DNA from: Onchidella celtica
Lineage: Eukaryota; Mollusca; Gastropoda; Systellommatophora; Onchidiidae
Reading direction: 5' to 3'
NCBI GenBank assembly: GCA_963931925.1
Contig: OZ007569.1
Location: forward strand, 21,589,982-21,653,981
Length of the DNA: 64,000 nucleotides
The position numbers and the translations under genes were made by a program. The notes beneath the pieces were generated by a model, which saw only the letters and a list, made by a program, of their open reading frames with translations, was not told the origin of the DNA and did no database searches. Of this stretch, positions 45,634-56,250 are shown piece by piece (within the stretch, counting starts at the first letter, position 1; each line of letters starts with the position of its first letter).

Positions 45634-46358
45634 TAAGTACAGCCCTTCCTTGTTTCAACATACTCATATTCTCTTTTGCTTTGACGTTAACAAAGTCATG
45701 TGTTACATATGATCACTAATATCATTCAGATACAACGAGAACATTGACCTTTGGGGAGACAATAAAATCTTTACATGAAAAGAAGTCATACACTCACAAC
45801 AACATCAGCAAAAAGTAACTAGCACTCAATTCAGTCTTTGCTCATCGCCGATGATTATTCTTAGACCAAATCAATAAATTTTCGCCTAGGTTTGATCATG
45901 TTGTAGGAAATCTATGATTATGAATGAAATGATCACACGTAAGTTTTAGTTTGACCTTAAAACACCAATCCACGCATCACACAGAATCCGGCATGAGCTC
46001 AATGCGAGTCGGCTGCTATCTGTTAAGACAATTAGACGTCAAAAATATGATTTGCAAGAAACACAACAAACTGAGTGTGTAAATAACAATCCCAAAGCAA
46101 TAACAAACAAACATGGTAGTTATCTTCATACACAAAAAGCATTTAAAAAAACTGAACGAAACAAGCTTTTTTACCGCTGATCACGATACACCCATAGACA
46201 TTCTAGGATAACAGGATCTAAAATGAGAAACTAAACTTAAGCTGGTACACGATTCTATACATGAGTACTTTGTTAATGGTTTTAACTTGGATTAGGACTA
46301 TAGGCGTATTTTGTCCGTTCGTGTTGGGAATTTCAAAAGGAAATTCTTACATTCACAG
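45634..46358. other. 3' flank of ankyrin copy D
   Basis: Non-coding, collinear with 37500-38304 and with U1. It holds the uninterrupted equivalent of the LTR-array site near 46155 ('actgaacgaaacaagc'). Confidence 0.6.
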
Positions 46359-48536
46359 TCACACATAATTTATTGCCGGGCGGTTTCCCAATGGCCAGTA
46401 ATCGATTAAAGTTCTTCGATTGTGCAATGTTTCATACTGTGCTGGGTCAAAGAAAAAGTCAATCTCGGACCATTGACTGACTGGCAGTTCTGCTATGGGT
46501 GTTTGAAACATGAGCTTACGCTGAAGTTTGGGTGGTAATCCTGTCTGTCTGACACAGTTCCCTCTTTGAGGACCGCCCCCGAGAGCCGAAGATACCGCTA
46601 TAAAAGCTAATATACTCAGTGGCCATGGCTGCTTCATGGCTTGCTGGAGGAATGTAATTACTTTGACCTCTCCCTCGTCTGGCGTGAAGTTGTGTGTCAC
46701 AGACTGTTGTGTTTGATGTGAAGTTACTACACGAGGAAATAATTTTAGATCTGCATTTGTGATGTAACAACAGGCAAACATATATTTGACTGCCTCTATG
46801 TCATCCATATCCAGTGCCCAATGCAGTGGAGATTTTCTATTTGCATTCCAGCGGTTCTGCATTGGTTGAATGATCCTAATATGAGTATTTTGAAGCCACA
46901 ATCCCAAAATACGTTGTGCACCGCGCGGTTGATATTCTCTACGTTCACTCCAGCCTTGCATCATGTTAATGTGCATCAGCAGCCCATTCCTCATAAGTAT
47001 CTGTACTGTTTGATGAAAACTAAGTATTCCTGTACACATCTGAAGTTTCTCATAAAGCAAATGTCGATGTGAAATGTGGACAATGGGGCTGGCACCTCTA
47101 TTCATCAGTATGGATATTGCAGATTGAGCCTGGTCATTGCGAACAGAAGACATGAACCAAGGAGTGTCTGCCAGGCTTTGTAATCTGTGAACGAAAGCGG
47201 TTCGCCTTGATTTATCTAAGAGATTGGGATCAGCCCCATGATCAAGTAAAAGTTCATGACAAGCCCTGCCAACACCATACATCAGTGCCGTCATTTCTTT
47301 ATCATCTTGTTTGTTAGGATCAGCACCACCTTCTAGTAGTGCTCTCACTGCATCCACACAGTCTGCTTGTGATGCCATCATTAATGCAGTCATACCTGTG
47401 CTGCCTTTTTTGTTAGGATCAGCATCATTTTCTAGAAGTGATCTAATTGTTTCCGTAAGTCCCCTCTTTGATGCCATCATTAACGATGTCTGCCCACCAC
47501 TATCTTGTTTATTGGGATCAGCACCATTTTCTAGCAGTGCTCTAACTGTAGACAGATAACGTGTCCTACATACAAAAGGATTAATCTCGAAGGTTAAAAG
47601 ATCTATTAGTGATAGTGCGGAAACTTCACCTTGCCAACTATCAGTTCTTTTCTCTATCGTAAACATTAATGCTGTCTTTCCATTATTATCTTGAATATTA
47701 GAGTCGCTGCCTTTTTCCAGCAGTGCCACAACCAGGTCTTTATATCCCTTTTTTGATGCCATTATTAATGCTGTCTTTCCATTATTATCTTGTATGTTAG
47801 GGTCACTCCCTTTTTCCAGCAGTGCCACAACCAGGTTTTTATATCCCTTTTTTAATGCCATTATTAATGCTGTCTTTCCATTATTGTCTTGTATATTAAG
47901 GTCACCTTCATTTGCCAGTAGTGCTACAACAACATCTCCATGGCCTTTTTCTAATGCCACTAACAATGCCGTCTGTTCAGTGTGATCTTGTATGCTAGGG
48001 TCACCTCCCCCTTCCAGCAGTGCTAATACCACGTTTTTATGGCCCTTTTCTGACGCCAGCATTAATGCCGTCTTCCCGTTATTGTTTTGTATGTTAGGGT
48101 TACCTCCCCCTTCTAACAGTGCTTCAGTCACCTTCACATATGCATTGCCCGCTGCCAGCATTAATGCGGTCTGGCCATCATTGTTTTGTGTATTAGGATC
48201 GCCTCTCCCCTCCATAAGTGCCTTGAAAACCTTTATATACCCGTTCTCCGATTCCAAAAATAACGCGGTTGTGCCGTTATTGCCCCCTATGGTAAGTTTT
48301 CCTCTTTCTTTCATTAGTGCTTTAACCACCCTTACGTAGCCACTTTCCGATGTCAGATTGAATGAAGTTTTGACATTCTTGTCTTGTATGCTGGGGTCAC
48401 CTCGCCTTGGTAGGTGGGCTTCAAGCAGTTCCCTTTTCCTTTTCATTGAGATTAACGTGTTCTTCTTATCCTTCTTGCTAGAGAAAATTCTCATTTGTCG
48501 TTGAAATCTGACCTGGTTTCCTTTCCTTGATGGCAT
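46359..48536 (-). CDS. Ankyrin-repeat protein, copy D (intact)
   Basis: 725 residues, the only full-length undamaged copy. Start chosen at 48536 (MPSRKGNQVRFQRQMRIF), matching the starts in B and C. The first 50 residues are Lys/Arg-rich. About 12 ankyrin repeats follow (residues 52-440), mostly NNGKTALxxAxxKGYxxxVVALLEKGSDPNIQD. The eighth is interrupted by a leucine-rich insert near 295-330. Then come SILMNRGASPIVHISHRH, SPLHWALDMDDIEAVKYM from residue 569, and a C-terminal region (about 639-680) with PWPLSILAFIAVSSALGGG and LPPKLQRKLMFQ, which recalls a SOCS box of ASB proteins (weak, inferred). It ends IDYWPLGNRPAINYV. No signal peptide or membrane span. If the SOCS reading holds, it would recruit targets to a Cullin-5 ligase; otherwise function is unknown. 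The coding sequence has no intron, but a candidate upstream splice acceptor suggests a 5' exon. Confidence 0.85.
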   Translation of the reverse strand: MPSRKGNQVRFQRQMRIFSSKKDKKNTLISMKRKRELLEAHLPRRGDPSIQDKNVKTSFNLTSESGYVRVVKALMKERGKLTIGGNNGTTALFLESENGYIKVFKALMEGRGDPNTQNNDGQTALMLAAGNAYVKVTEALLEGGGNPNIQNNNGKTALMLASEKGHKNVVLALLEGGGDPSIQDHTEQTALLVALEKGHGDVVVALLANEGDLNIQDNNGKTALIMALKKGYKNLVVALLEKGSDPNIQDNNGKTALIMASKKGYKDLVVALLEKGSDSNIQDNNGKTALMFTIEKRTDSWQGEVSALSLIDLLTFEINPFVCRTRYLSTVRALLENGADPNKQDSGGQTSLMMASKRGLTETIRSLLENDADPNKKGSTGMTALMMASQADCVDAVRALLEGGADPNKQDDKEMTALMYGVGRACHELLLDHGADPNLLDKSRRTAFVHRLQSLADTPWFMSSVRNDQAQSAISILMNRGASPIVHISHRHLLYEKLQMCTGILSFHQTVQILMRNGLLMHINMMQGWSERREYQPRGAQRILGLWLQNTHIRIIQPMQNRWNANRKSPLHWALDMDDIEAVKYMFACCYITNADLKLFPRVVTSHQTQQSVTHNFTPDEGEVKVITFLQQAMKQPWPLSILAFIAVSSALGGGPQRGNCVRQTGLPPKLQRKLMFQTPIAELPVSQWSEIDFFFDPAQYETLHNRRTLIDYWPLGNRPAINYV

Positions 48537-49842
48537 GACTTGCTCTGTCTTAGTATATTGTCTCGGTTTGTTTTATCTCTAGAAATTTCAGCAAAGCGGC
48601 ACACTGTCTCTCTCAGTCGATATCATGACTGCATACCGCCATGAGTTTACCAAGATTTAAACCATTTTGTAATAGAACCTTGACTCTTCAGGGTCATTTA
48701 ATGTTGTTCTTGCACTTTAGTTAACATAGTTTGAATTTTTAGGCTAATCTGTTAAGTTTGTCATGTGCGTATATGGAACTTTACAGTCGTTGAAGGTGGT
48801 GTCATTCAGTCATTAAAGTTTTTCATATAATAGTTATCAATAGTTACTTCACCTCTACAAGTTACAGTATTATTAGGTTGGCACTAATGTAAACTGATAC
48901 CAGGAATGTAAATGCTATGGCTTTCCTTCCCCATTCTCATTTGCGAACAATAATGCGGTATTCTTTGCAAAGTCACTTAGATCATTTGAGTAAATGACAT
49001 CATAGATCTGTCTTCCGTCGAATTGTTGAATATTTTAGAACCGTTGAACTTTCCAGGAATATTTCCTCCACTCTCTGGCATCTGAAATTTGGTAGAAGAA
49101 AAAACAAAAGTTATGCACAAATTTGGTTATCTGTGACGATAACCGTAAATAGGATTTCGCGGGTGGTATTGGATACTGTCGTAAGTGCATTTCTGCGACG
49201 TTTCTGGAAACGAATAATCTTTCCCATTTCATACCAGTTCACTTTAAGCTCTTGTGTGTAAGGCATGTTGTACGCTACCCTTCACTGTAGAGGATTGAGA
49301 ACATTAATTGCAAGTCGCAGGCGTACGTAAAACCCAATGTAAAAGCAATCAGCATATAAATTTAGTCGCAAGTTTTACGACAATTGCATTGCCAAATTCA
49401 AAGATTTTTGTGAAGTGCTGACAAGTTTTCTAGACTGATAACTTATGAATGAGAACAATGCAGTGGATAAATTTCGTTTGAATATGGTCAAACTTGCTTT
49501 TACTGGTACCGATCAGTAATCATTTCGAGAAATTGCCACTGAATAGGCCTACAGCCGTTTTATCTTCTGAGTTATGTCTGAAGAAAAAAAATATCGAAGA
49601 TTGAATGCACAACGAAGCTTATGTCACCAATATTTCTGATAAGCCTCTTAGTTACTCATTGTAATGTGAACATGTTTTAGCCCATTATAATTCATGTATG
49701 CACTTAACGAGTAAGTGTGGGGTTGTTGGTGGACACTGCTGGTAGAGTCTCCTTCTATCATGTGCGTGTATGGAACTTTACAGTCGTTGAAGGTGGTGTC
49801 ATTCAGTCATGTCAGGACATGTTATCTGTCATAATTATTCTG
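48537..49842. other. Upstream region of copy D
   Basis: Probable 5' untranslated and promoter region of copy D. It has a candidate splice acceptor at 49082 and conserved short frames on the minus strand (49035-49232, like 40648-40839) that track nucleotide homology. A 52-bp segment from 48767 recurs at 49757. Confidence 0.5.
49075..49115 (-). other. Candidate 3' splice site upstream of copy D
   Basis: Minus strand TTGTTTTTTCTTCTACC...AAATTTCAG before ATGCCAGAG; the cut would fall between 49082 and 49081, 545 bp from the start codon. Confidence 0.5.
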
Positions 49843-51821
49843 TCTGTGGTCTCCTTTCTTCCTAGCTCAATATGAATGTTATCGTGTCGACCTGCTTTTT
49901 CCAAAGTCAAACTCAAACTACTAATAACTGTGTTTGTGTGACCCAAATTGGCATTTAACTATACTGCCCACAGAAAGTGATTTTTTTTTTCTAAAAGAAT
50001 GCAGTTACATAAACGAGAGTAAGCTTATCATGAATCTTTTATACTCTTAGTCCATAATGCTTGGCATGACTTGCCCAATTTGTGGGTTGTACAGTCTCAG
50101 CCAACATCCCACGTCAACCCTATATAAGATTTGTACAGGATTTCTGAAGGTTTGGTAGGATTACCGGGGAGGCGGATTTCCTATATCAAACCGACGGCAG
50201 GGCGATGTCGTAATCAACGTGGGAACGATGTCATTCCTGTGAGTAAGCTTGATCAGCCGGAATGTCTCATGATTGCTGTTGGGGTGTTGCAGTGGGCAAC
50301 GAAAAAATACTAAGCGTCTACAGAAACTACTGCATAAACATGTTCAGTGGGGAAAAAAAGTGGGCAAGGGGACAGGAATGCGATTATTATTTGAAATCTT
50401 TTTTCCATAGACAAAGAACGAAACATTAAAATGTAACATCATATTTTAAATAGCAAATACTTACCATGTACCACCTCTTGTAGAGTAGCTGCCAACTGGT
50501 CAGACTCACTTTATGGTGTAGAAAATCTTTGCTGCTCTTTCACCTCCAGATTTCAGCTTCATGATATGTGAAGATGCAATTTACTGTTAAATCATTTGAC
50601 AGACTTCACTGTTTGTATACTTGTTTCGTCCTGCTGATCGTTACAGACTGCCAGTTATTACTATCTAACGTGTCACCCAGGAGTGATTCACCCTTGCGCG
50701 AGGTTTATTTTTAAACCATTCTCATATTGTGTATCGGCTTTACGTGTTTTTCGGGGAAATCCGTTTTAATTTGTCTTTCTTGCTCCTGGATTGTTTTCAG
50801 TAAAATGATATTTTTAGATTAGTAGCAAGACTGCAGATTGTAGTTGAAAACTTTGTAGATCAGAGAGAAGAGGGGTAAGCAGAGAAGGGCAATGCCAGGT
50901 ATCTCACCTAGTATTTAAAAAAAAATGTAATGGCTATGGTATATCACCGTCATTCGAAATACACGATCTTGCCTGAAGAGTGAGCACTGTTTCCTCTCCC
51001 TCGGTATTCGATTTCTGATAATGGAGGCATACTATTAATAAATTCCTGGCCACATGAATGTATAATGAGCTCAAGTCAAAATCACGTTTTGAAAACGTGC
51101 CATGTGCATAATTGACCTTTCTAGGAATAGCAAAAGACAATGGGCCGTTTGAGGCCGAAAGGAATCAGAACAAACAATTTGGCCAGATAGGGGCCAATAA
51201 CATGCAGAGGGCTGCCTACAAAATTAAGTCAAATAGACGGACCTAGGGGGAAAGGGAGGGGGGGGGGAGGAGGAGTCTATTATTTAGCTATTGAAAGAAA
51301 GTGGGCCTGATATTGCCAGTAGTGCTACACAATGTGGGACCGCGTGCAGCGAACATGTTGTTATTCAGTCAATCCCACTGGCCTAGCACGTCAAGTGTGA
51401 CTTACTTTGGTTCCTTTTCCTGGCGATGGCATTTCTAAGAAAAGAGATTTCCTATTTTGGAAAAATGTCAGATTTAAGTTAATCAGCACTTCATTCATTC
51501 AAGCCCTACAGTTTTATTTCAGATTTGAGTGAAGTTTGGACTAAGATAGTTTGATCCACCGTCACATGCTGGGTCTGGTGCAAGTGTTAGTCTAATAGAT
51601 TCTGTTCTAGATTTATGGAGTGAGATATCCATTTACTGGTAAGAAGTTTATGGGGTTTACTTTTTGACTTAATCATCGGGTTCTGTCGATTGACCAATGG
51701 CTTGGGGAAAAGTGAGGAGGGGGAGAGGGGGGTGGGCTGCTTGTTATAATGTTAGAATTTCATGCAGAAAGGAAAAATCTGATAATCAATTATTAGTACG
51801 GAATAGATTTTGTAGAACTCT
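49843..51821. other. Non-coding head of U5
   Basis: The first 450 bp are nearly identical to 43021-43475. The rest parallels U1 1-460 and 2797-3300. It includes a G/A-rich tract (51240-51275). No gene seen. Confidence 0.55.
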
Positions 51822-53720
51822 CACGGCTGCTATCAAGCGATACTTTATTTGGCCGCTTAGCCCTCGCCAATAGGTCGGGGTCAAGAGGCCAATGGCTTCG
51901 CGTGGAATTTAACGGCAGTGCCGATAAGCTATACGACATGGTCTACCACTCTATGGGACTATTTATAGTGGTTTGAAGTATTAAAATTCCACGCTTTTCA
52001 CTCTGTTACAAGAGAGAGGTGAGGACAAGTTACATAAATGTGAAAATATAGTTGTTTTAATAGGATTACATTGTAGTTGCATAGTTATGTCCGTTAGAAA
52101 ATGCTTCATTTTCACCATAATTTGACTCCATTACTGGTGTTTAAAAAAAAATATGAATAAAATACTTCCTCAAATAAAACAACTCTGAATCAACTGTCGT
52201 ACACAGAAGAGACATGGAGTTACTCAATGTGCCAAAAATCAGGTGAAGGGCAAGCCACGGGATGTCTCTACAGCTTATTAATTAACCCAGAGGCTTCAGA
52301 TAACATAGCCGTTAATGTCTGATGTTACTTGAGTCATAAATCTATTTGAATGGGGATTGAGTTGCACAATTTGTGTGAAGGACAGTCAGAATCACTCAGA
52401 AGGGGGTAGGCGGGGGGGGGGGGTCATTCATTGGGTGCACACGAGTTTGAGTTTGGAGAAAGCATGTCGTCCACACGATATTGATCACATTGTGTTAAGA
52501 AGAAGCGAGACGATAGACAGACTAAAAAAATGATATGACAGAAGGAGACCCTGCTAGACGCGCCCGCCAACCACACGTGGGTGTACACGGGAATAAGTAC
52601 TTGTAATGTTAACACAATTCCTGAATGCCGTTAGTAAGAATGCAATAAACCGCCTGCAAACCACACGTAGTCAAGAGAATAATATATTGATAACGACGCT
52701 GCAGAGCCACATAAAAATAAATTTCGGAGGTTTGTATGAAAGATATCTGTTAATGTTGCTACTGACAGGTCCATTTAAACCTTTGGTCATCACTTAGCCC
52801 TTTCATTGTGTGTGTGGGGGGGGGGTAGGGGGAAAAAGGACAGAACACATGGAGAGTTGGAGTGGGAGAAACCAGGAGTAAATGTGATTTCATAACAATT
52901 TGCAGCCTTGTACTGATACTGGCACTCACACTGACGAATGCCTTGATGGTTTGTAACACTCTTCTTTTTCTTTAAGTCTCTCAAGCGAAAACGACCATTT
53001 GAGCACACGGTAGTTCAGTGAGTACATTGCAAATCATTGTTAATATTTATCTCCAAAACTAAAAACAAATCACCTCTATGTGATTCACACTGAGTGATGT
53101 TTTTTCTCTTCTTTTAATCATTTCCTCTTCAGGTTAATGACCTGTTGCCACAAATACTGCACAAATCATTGACACATTTACGGTGCTATCACGTTGATGT
53201 GTAAATGTTCCACTGTCTCCATGTGCCGGTCATAACTTGTCCAACACATGAGTGAAATCTCATCATAAACATCAATGCCTTTTACATAGCTGGGTTATTT
53301 TAACTGGACATTTTGTCGTTGATATGATTGCCCTTTTCTTGAAATGTGCACAGCGTGTAGATTAACTAATTTAGAACATTGCTGAAAAAAAATCAGCTGT
53401 TTTTTATTTGAGGAAAGTGTGTTAATAAAGCAAAATTGTTAATTATTGTGTCCGACAATAAAGTCCAGTTTGGCCCATTTTGTCACCCTTTTAAAATCTA
53501 TCCTATTTATCAAAGAACTCTCAAACTTTCACAGAAATGTATTATGTTAAACGCATTAAACTTATTGAAATTCTGGTTTGCACGCACCTGGGTCGGTACA
53601 ATTTAATGAGGGCGTGAAATATTGTCGGGCATAATTATTGGATCTAAGCGACCGCCCGCCAGTTGAACTCCGTGACCCCGACTAACACCTGATTTGTTAC
53701 TTTCTCGTGAAGCAGCCGTG
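51822..53720. mobile_element. Non-autonomous TIR element, 1.9 kb
   Basis: Ends are CACGGCTGCT and its exact reverse complement AGCAGCCGTG (10 bp). CTCT lies on both outer sides (51818-51821, 53721-53724). U1 homology stops and resumes at these points: U1 reads through near 3325-3345. Only short frames inside, no transposase recognised, superfamily unassigned. It contains an inverted copy of a dispersed repeat (about 52430-52600) and a G tract (52412-52423). Confidence 0.55.
52430..52600 (-). repeat. Dispersed repeat, inverted copy
   Basis: Reverse complement resembles 41930-42120 and 49700-49940: 'gtggttggcgggcgc', 'gggtctccttctgtcat' and 'gagtttggagaaagca' features recur in the same order. 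Diverged. Other plus-orientation copy of its distal part at 43021-43170. Confidence 0.65.
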
Positions 53721-53804
53721 CTCTAGTCTCATTCAAAATTTTGACGTGATTTTCTCGTTCTTGTTAAGGTTATTTCAGGAGTTATTTGAATGAATTTGTA
53801 CCCA

Positions 53805-53906
53805 AAAACATTACAACAACAACAACAGCAGCAGCAGCAACAGCTAAAACAACAACAGCAAGAAAAACATCAACACCAACAACAATAACAACAACAACAA
53901 CAATTA
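53805..53906 (+). repeat. AAC-rich microsatellite
   Basis: Interrupted CAA/CAG tract at the same unit position as in U1 and U3. Confidence 0.85.
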
Positions 53907-54290
53907 AAGCAGATTTATTTACCTGCTCATCGTGTACTAAAACAATGCTATGAAAATGAAAGACATTAAGTCAATTGCCTGCTCTTGAGTTTTAAGCGAG
54001 AAGAAATGCAGCCAAAAAATCAGATTAAAAACAAAAATCAGGACAAATCTTTAATTTTTTATTTGCTTCGTCTGAATCGATCAGATGGATTGCATAATAA
54101 TATTTAAGATAATGAAGGGAAGAATTTTTCTTTTGTTATTTTTTAAGGTACCCACTTTTCTAAACATTTTGTTTTAAGTGATTCTGGTATTATTCATTCA
54201 CGTCAGTGCATTTTTGTATTTGTATTTTGTATTTGTGTTTTGTATTTCGTATATCATTGGTATACTTCTTTTATCCCATTTAGGAAATTT

Positions 54291-54538
54291 GTCTTGGTGT
54301 GATTGCAGCCCTTTTACATCTGGGGCAAAACATGTGGTCCCTGTAGTGCAGTGCCATTCTCCTTTTCTCTGGCGTTCGTGGTGGCTAGTGGCTGGTGGCT
54401 GGTAGGAATTAGTTTTAGAATTTTGCCCGAGTTGCGACCTTGTTATGCCTGCTCTTCTTCGACTTCCAACTGCCATGGCATCTTCAACGTGCCAACGTGC
54501 CCACGGGCCCTCCCAGCTTTTCGACCTTATCCGAGAAG
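54291..54538. repeat. U5-specific GC-richer insert, dispersed-repeat-like
   Basis: Breaks U1 homology after 'cccatttaggaaatttg'. The right part, with 'cttcaacgtgcc', 'cccacgggccctccc' and 'ccttatccgagaag', resembles a very common non-coding repeat of marine invertebrate genomes that I recall in the form 'tttaacgtgc...acgggac...atccgaaag'. Identification is from memory. Confidence 0.4.
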
Positions 54539-55519
54539 AATTTTCATAATTATCACTTCATTTTCTTTATCTGGTCAGCTTTCTTTTTTTTTTCCCCCTG
54601 AATTTTACTTTTCCCTCAATTAATTTGTTCAAAACATTCTCACTTGGTAGGATTTGATGAGGAAATCTTATCGCAGGTGGTTAGGATGCTCACACATTAA
54701 TATTTTCAGAGCTATCATTTATGAAAAATCAATAACCAATGGTAACAATGTCACCTTTAGCTGTACCTATTTCTAATGGCCTTTACAAAAGACAAAACAA
54801 AACAAAAACAACAATAACAAAACAGCAACAAACAGAAAAAAAAACAACACAAGAGAAACTGAAACGTAAAGCAGACATATAAATGAAAATAATAGAGTAC
54901 GGTAGATCCCTTGCTTTAATTCACTATGTGTTCAGTATGTAATTCGTAATCTGGACATAAAACATGCATATCATATCCAAATTAAAATTCTCTCTAATTC
55001 AAAGAAAATTATAAGTCAACAAGAGCTTGAAATGTTCCACCCTGTTTATGCCAAGACATTGATGACACGAACATCAGACAAAAGAACATTGTTGCTAAAA
55101 AGAATAAAATAATGAGAGGCCTATGCAACTAACAAGAATAATGGCCAATCCAGCTGGAAAAATATATAAATGGATATAACATTACAAACTAATTTCAAAT
55201 CTGTCAAATTGGCATACACAAGCCCAAGCTGAGGGATAGAACTTGAAGATCAACTATGAGGAGTAATGACCTGCCTTTAGCACTGTGACTAAATAAGCAA
55301 CAGTAGCGTATAGTACTTGTGCAGGGGGAAAAATAATCTGACTCCCATCTCGCCCCGGCCGGAACACAAACACCCGCGGTACAGAAAATTGCACCGTATT
55401 AAATTTATAATGTGTGGACGCGATAACAAAGACAAAAATCTTAATTCCTACAAATACCATGTTCAGTTCTTGTACTAATCAACGATATAAATGAATACCC
55501 TAGGGTAAAGAACTATGGT

Positions 55520-56141
55520 TGTAGCATCTGTAGGCTACCCCTTTGCCCTCCCCCGTTTTTCTTGTTATGCTGGAGATTGAGCGTGTGTTCACTTCTGTTT
55601 TCATTTTATTGTTGACAACCGCCACAGTGTACTGTACTCCGTGACCTGATCTGCTTTTCCTAGTGAGTAGTTTTTTCCTCGCTCGCTTGTTGTCAGGTGT
55701 TTTGACTCGTTCAGTAAATATTAGTATGTTCCCGAATATTCGATAACGTTATGGACACGAATGTTTACGCCAGATTTGGCCTTGGGTGATGTAACCTGAT
55801 GACGTATCGATGCGTGATTGGTTAGTTTGTGCGAGGGCAAAGGTAACGTTTATTTCGGGAACTTTCTGTAGGAATGTTTATATATATAGACCTGTGTGAG
55901 TGGTTGGTGGGGTGAGTAAGTGAGTTTCCTTTTGTGTGGCGTAGATATTTAGTTTCGCTGGTGCCTTCCTAGTAATTTATTGTTAACTATACAGTTATTA
56001 AACTTTAGTATTATTTAATCTATCGTCGGATCCCGTGTTTATTTATTTTACAGCTGTAATAGTTTCGTTTTCTAAAGGGTTGTAGTTAGATCAACTAACT
56101 CCCCCTTACTATAACGTGCTAGAACAACCTCAGCTGTTACA
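55520..56141 (+). repeat. 5' LTR of copy 1
   Basis: 622 bp, TGTAGCATCTG...CTGTTACA. It has a TATA element (TTTATATATATA at 55877-55888) and an ATTAAA at 55997-56002 that may act in 3' processing. It differs from the LTR at 59446-60044 by many substitutions and indels. Confidence 0.9.
55877..55888 (+). promoter_or_regulatory. LTR TATA box
   Basis: TTTATATATATA followed by 'gacctgtgtgagtgg'; conserved in the second LTR at 59778-59789. Likely start of the genomic transcript about 30 bp downstream. Confidence 0.55.
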
Positions 56142-56144
56142 TAT

Positions 56145-56162
56145 TGGGGGCTCGTCCGGGAT
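56145..56162 (+). other. Primer binding site, tRNA-Pro type
   Basis: TGGGGGCTCGTCCGGGAT, three bases after the LTR end. It is the well-known tRNA-Pro primer site sequence also used by gammaretroviruses. Confidence 0.9.
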
Positions 56163-56250
56163 CCGACCATATTCGAGCGGACCAGATCAAAATTACTAGA
56201 TTTATTTACATAGTTTATTGTAGGAATATCATCGACAAGCTATCTACAAC

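Larger units (their letters stand above)
42311..49842. repeat. Segmental duplication unit U4
   Basis: Fourth unit: head block at 42330, a mosaic at 43021-43661, a block matching U1 4540-4760 (44403-44650), mariner, ankyrin copy D and its upstream region. Confidence 0.7.
49843..55519. repeat. Segmental duplication unit U5 (interrupted)
   Basis: Fifth unit: spacer block (49843-50330), head block (50443), AAC tract (53805) and a segment like U2 21280-21800 (54780-55040). Homology to 43476-43661 ends exactly where a retrotransposon LTR begins at 55520. No ankyrin gene is reached in the window. Confidence 0.7.
53725..55519. other. Non-coding U5 spacer
   Basis: Collinear with U1 3340-3960 to about 54290, then an insert, then a segment similar to U2 21280-21800. 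Contains the AAC tract 53805-53906. No gene seen; the short frame at 55254-55460 also occurs in part at 43348-43623 as duplicated DNA. Confidence 0.5.

Noticed and set aside
27739..48536. Ankyrin genes as horizontally acquired bacterial or poxvirus-type ankyrin proteins
   Set aside because: No PRANC or F-box-like end is visible, a splice acceptor is conserved upstream, and all copies lie in duplicated host-like DNA. Not excluded, but unsupported.
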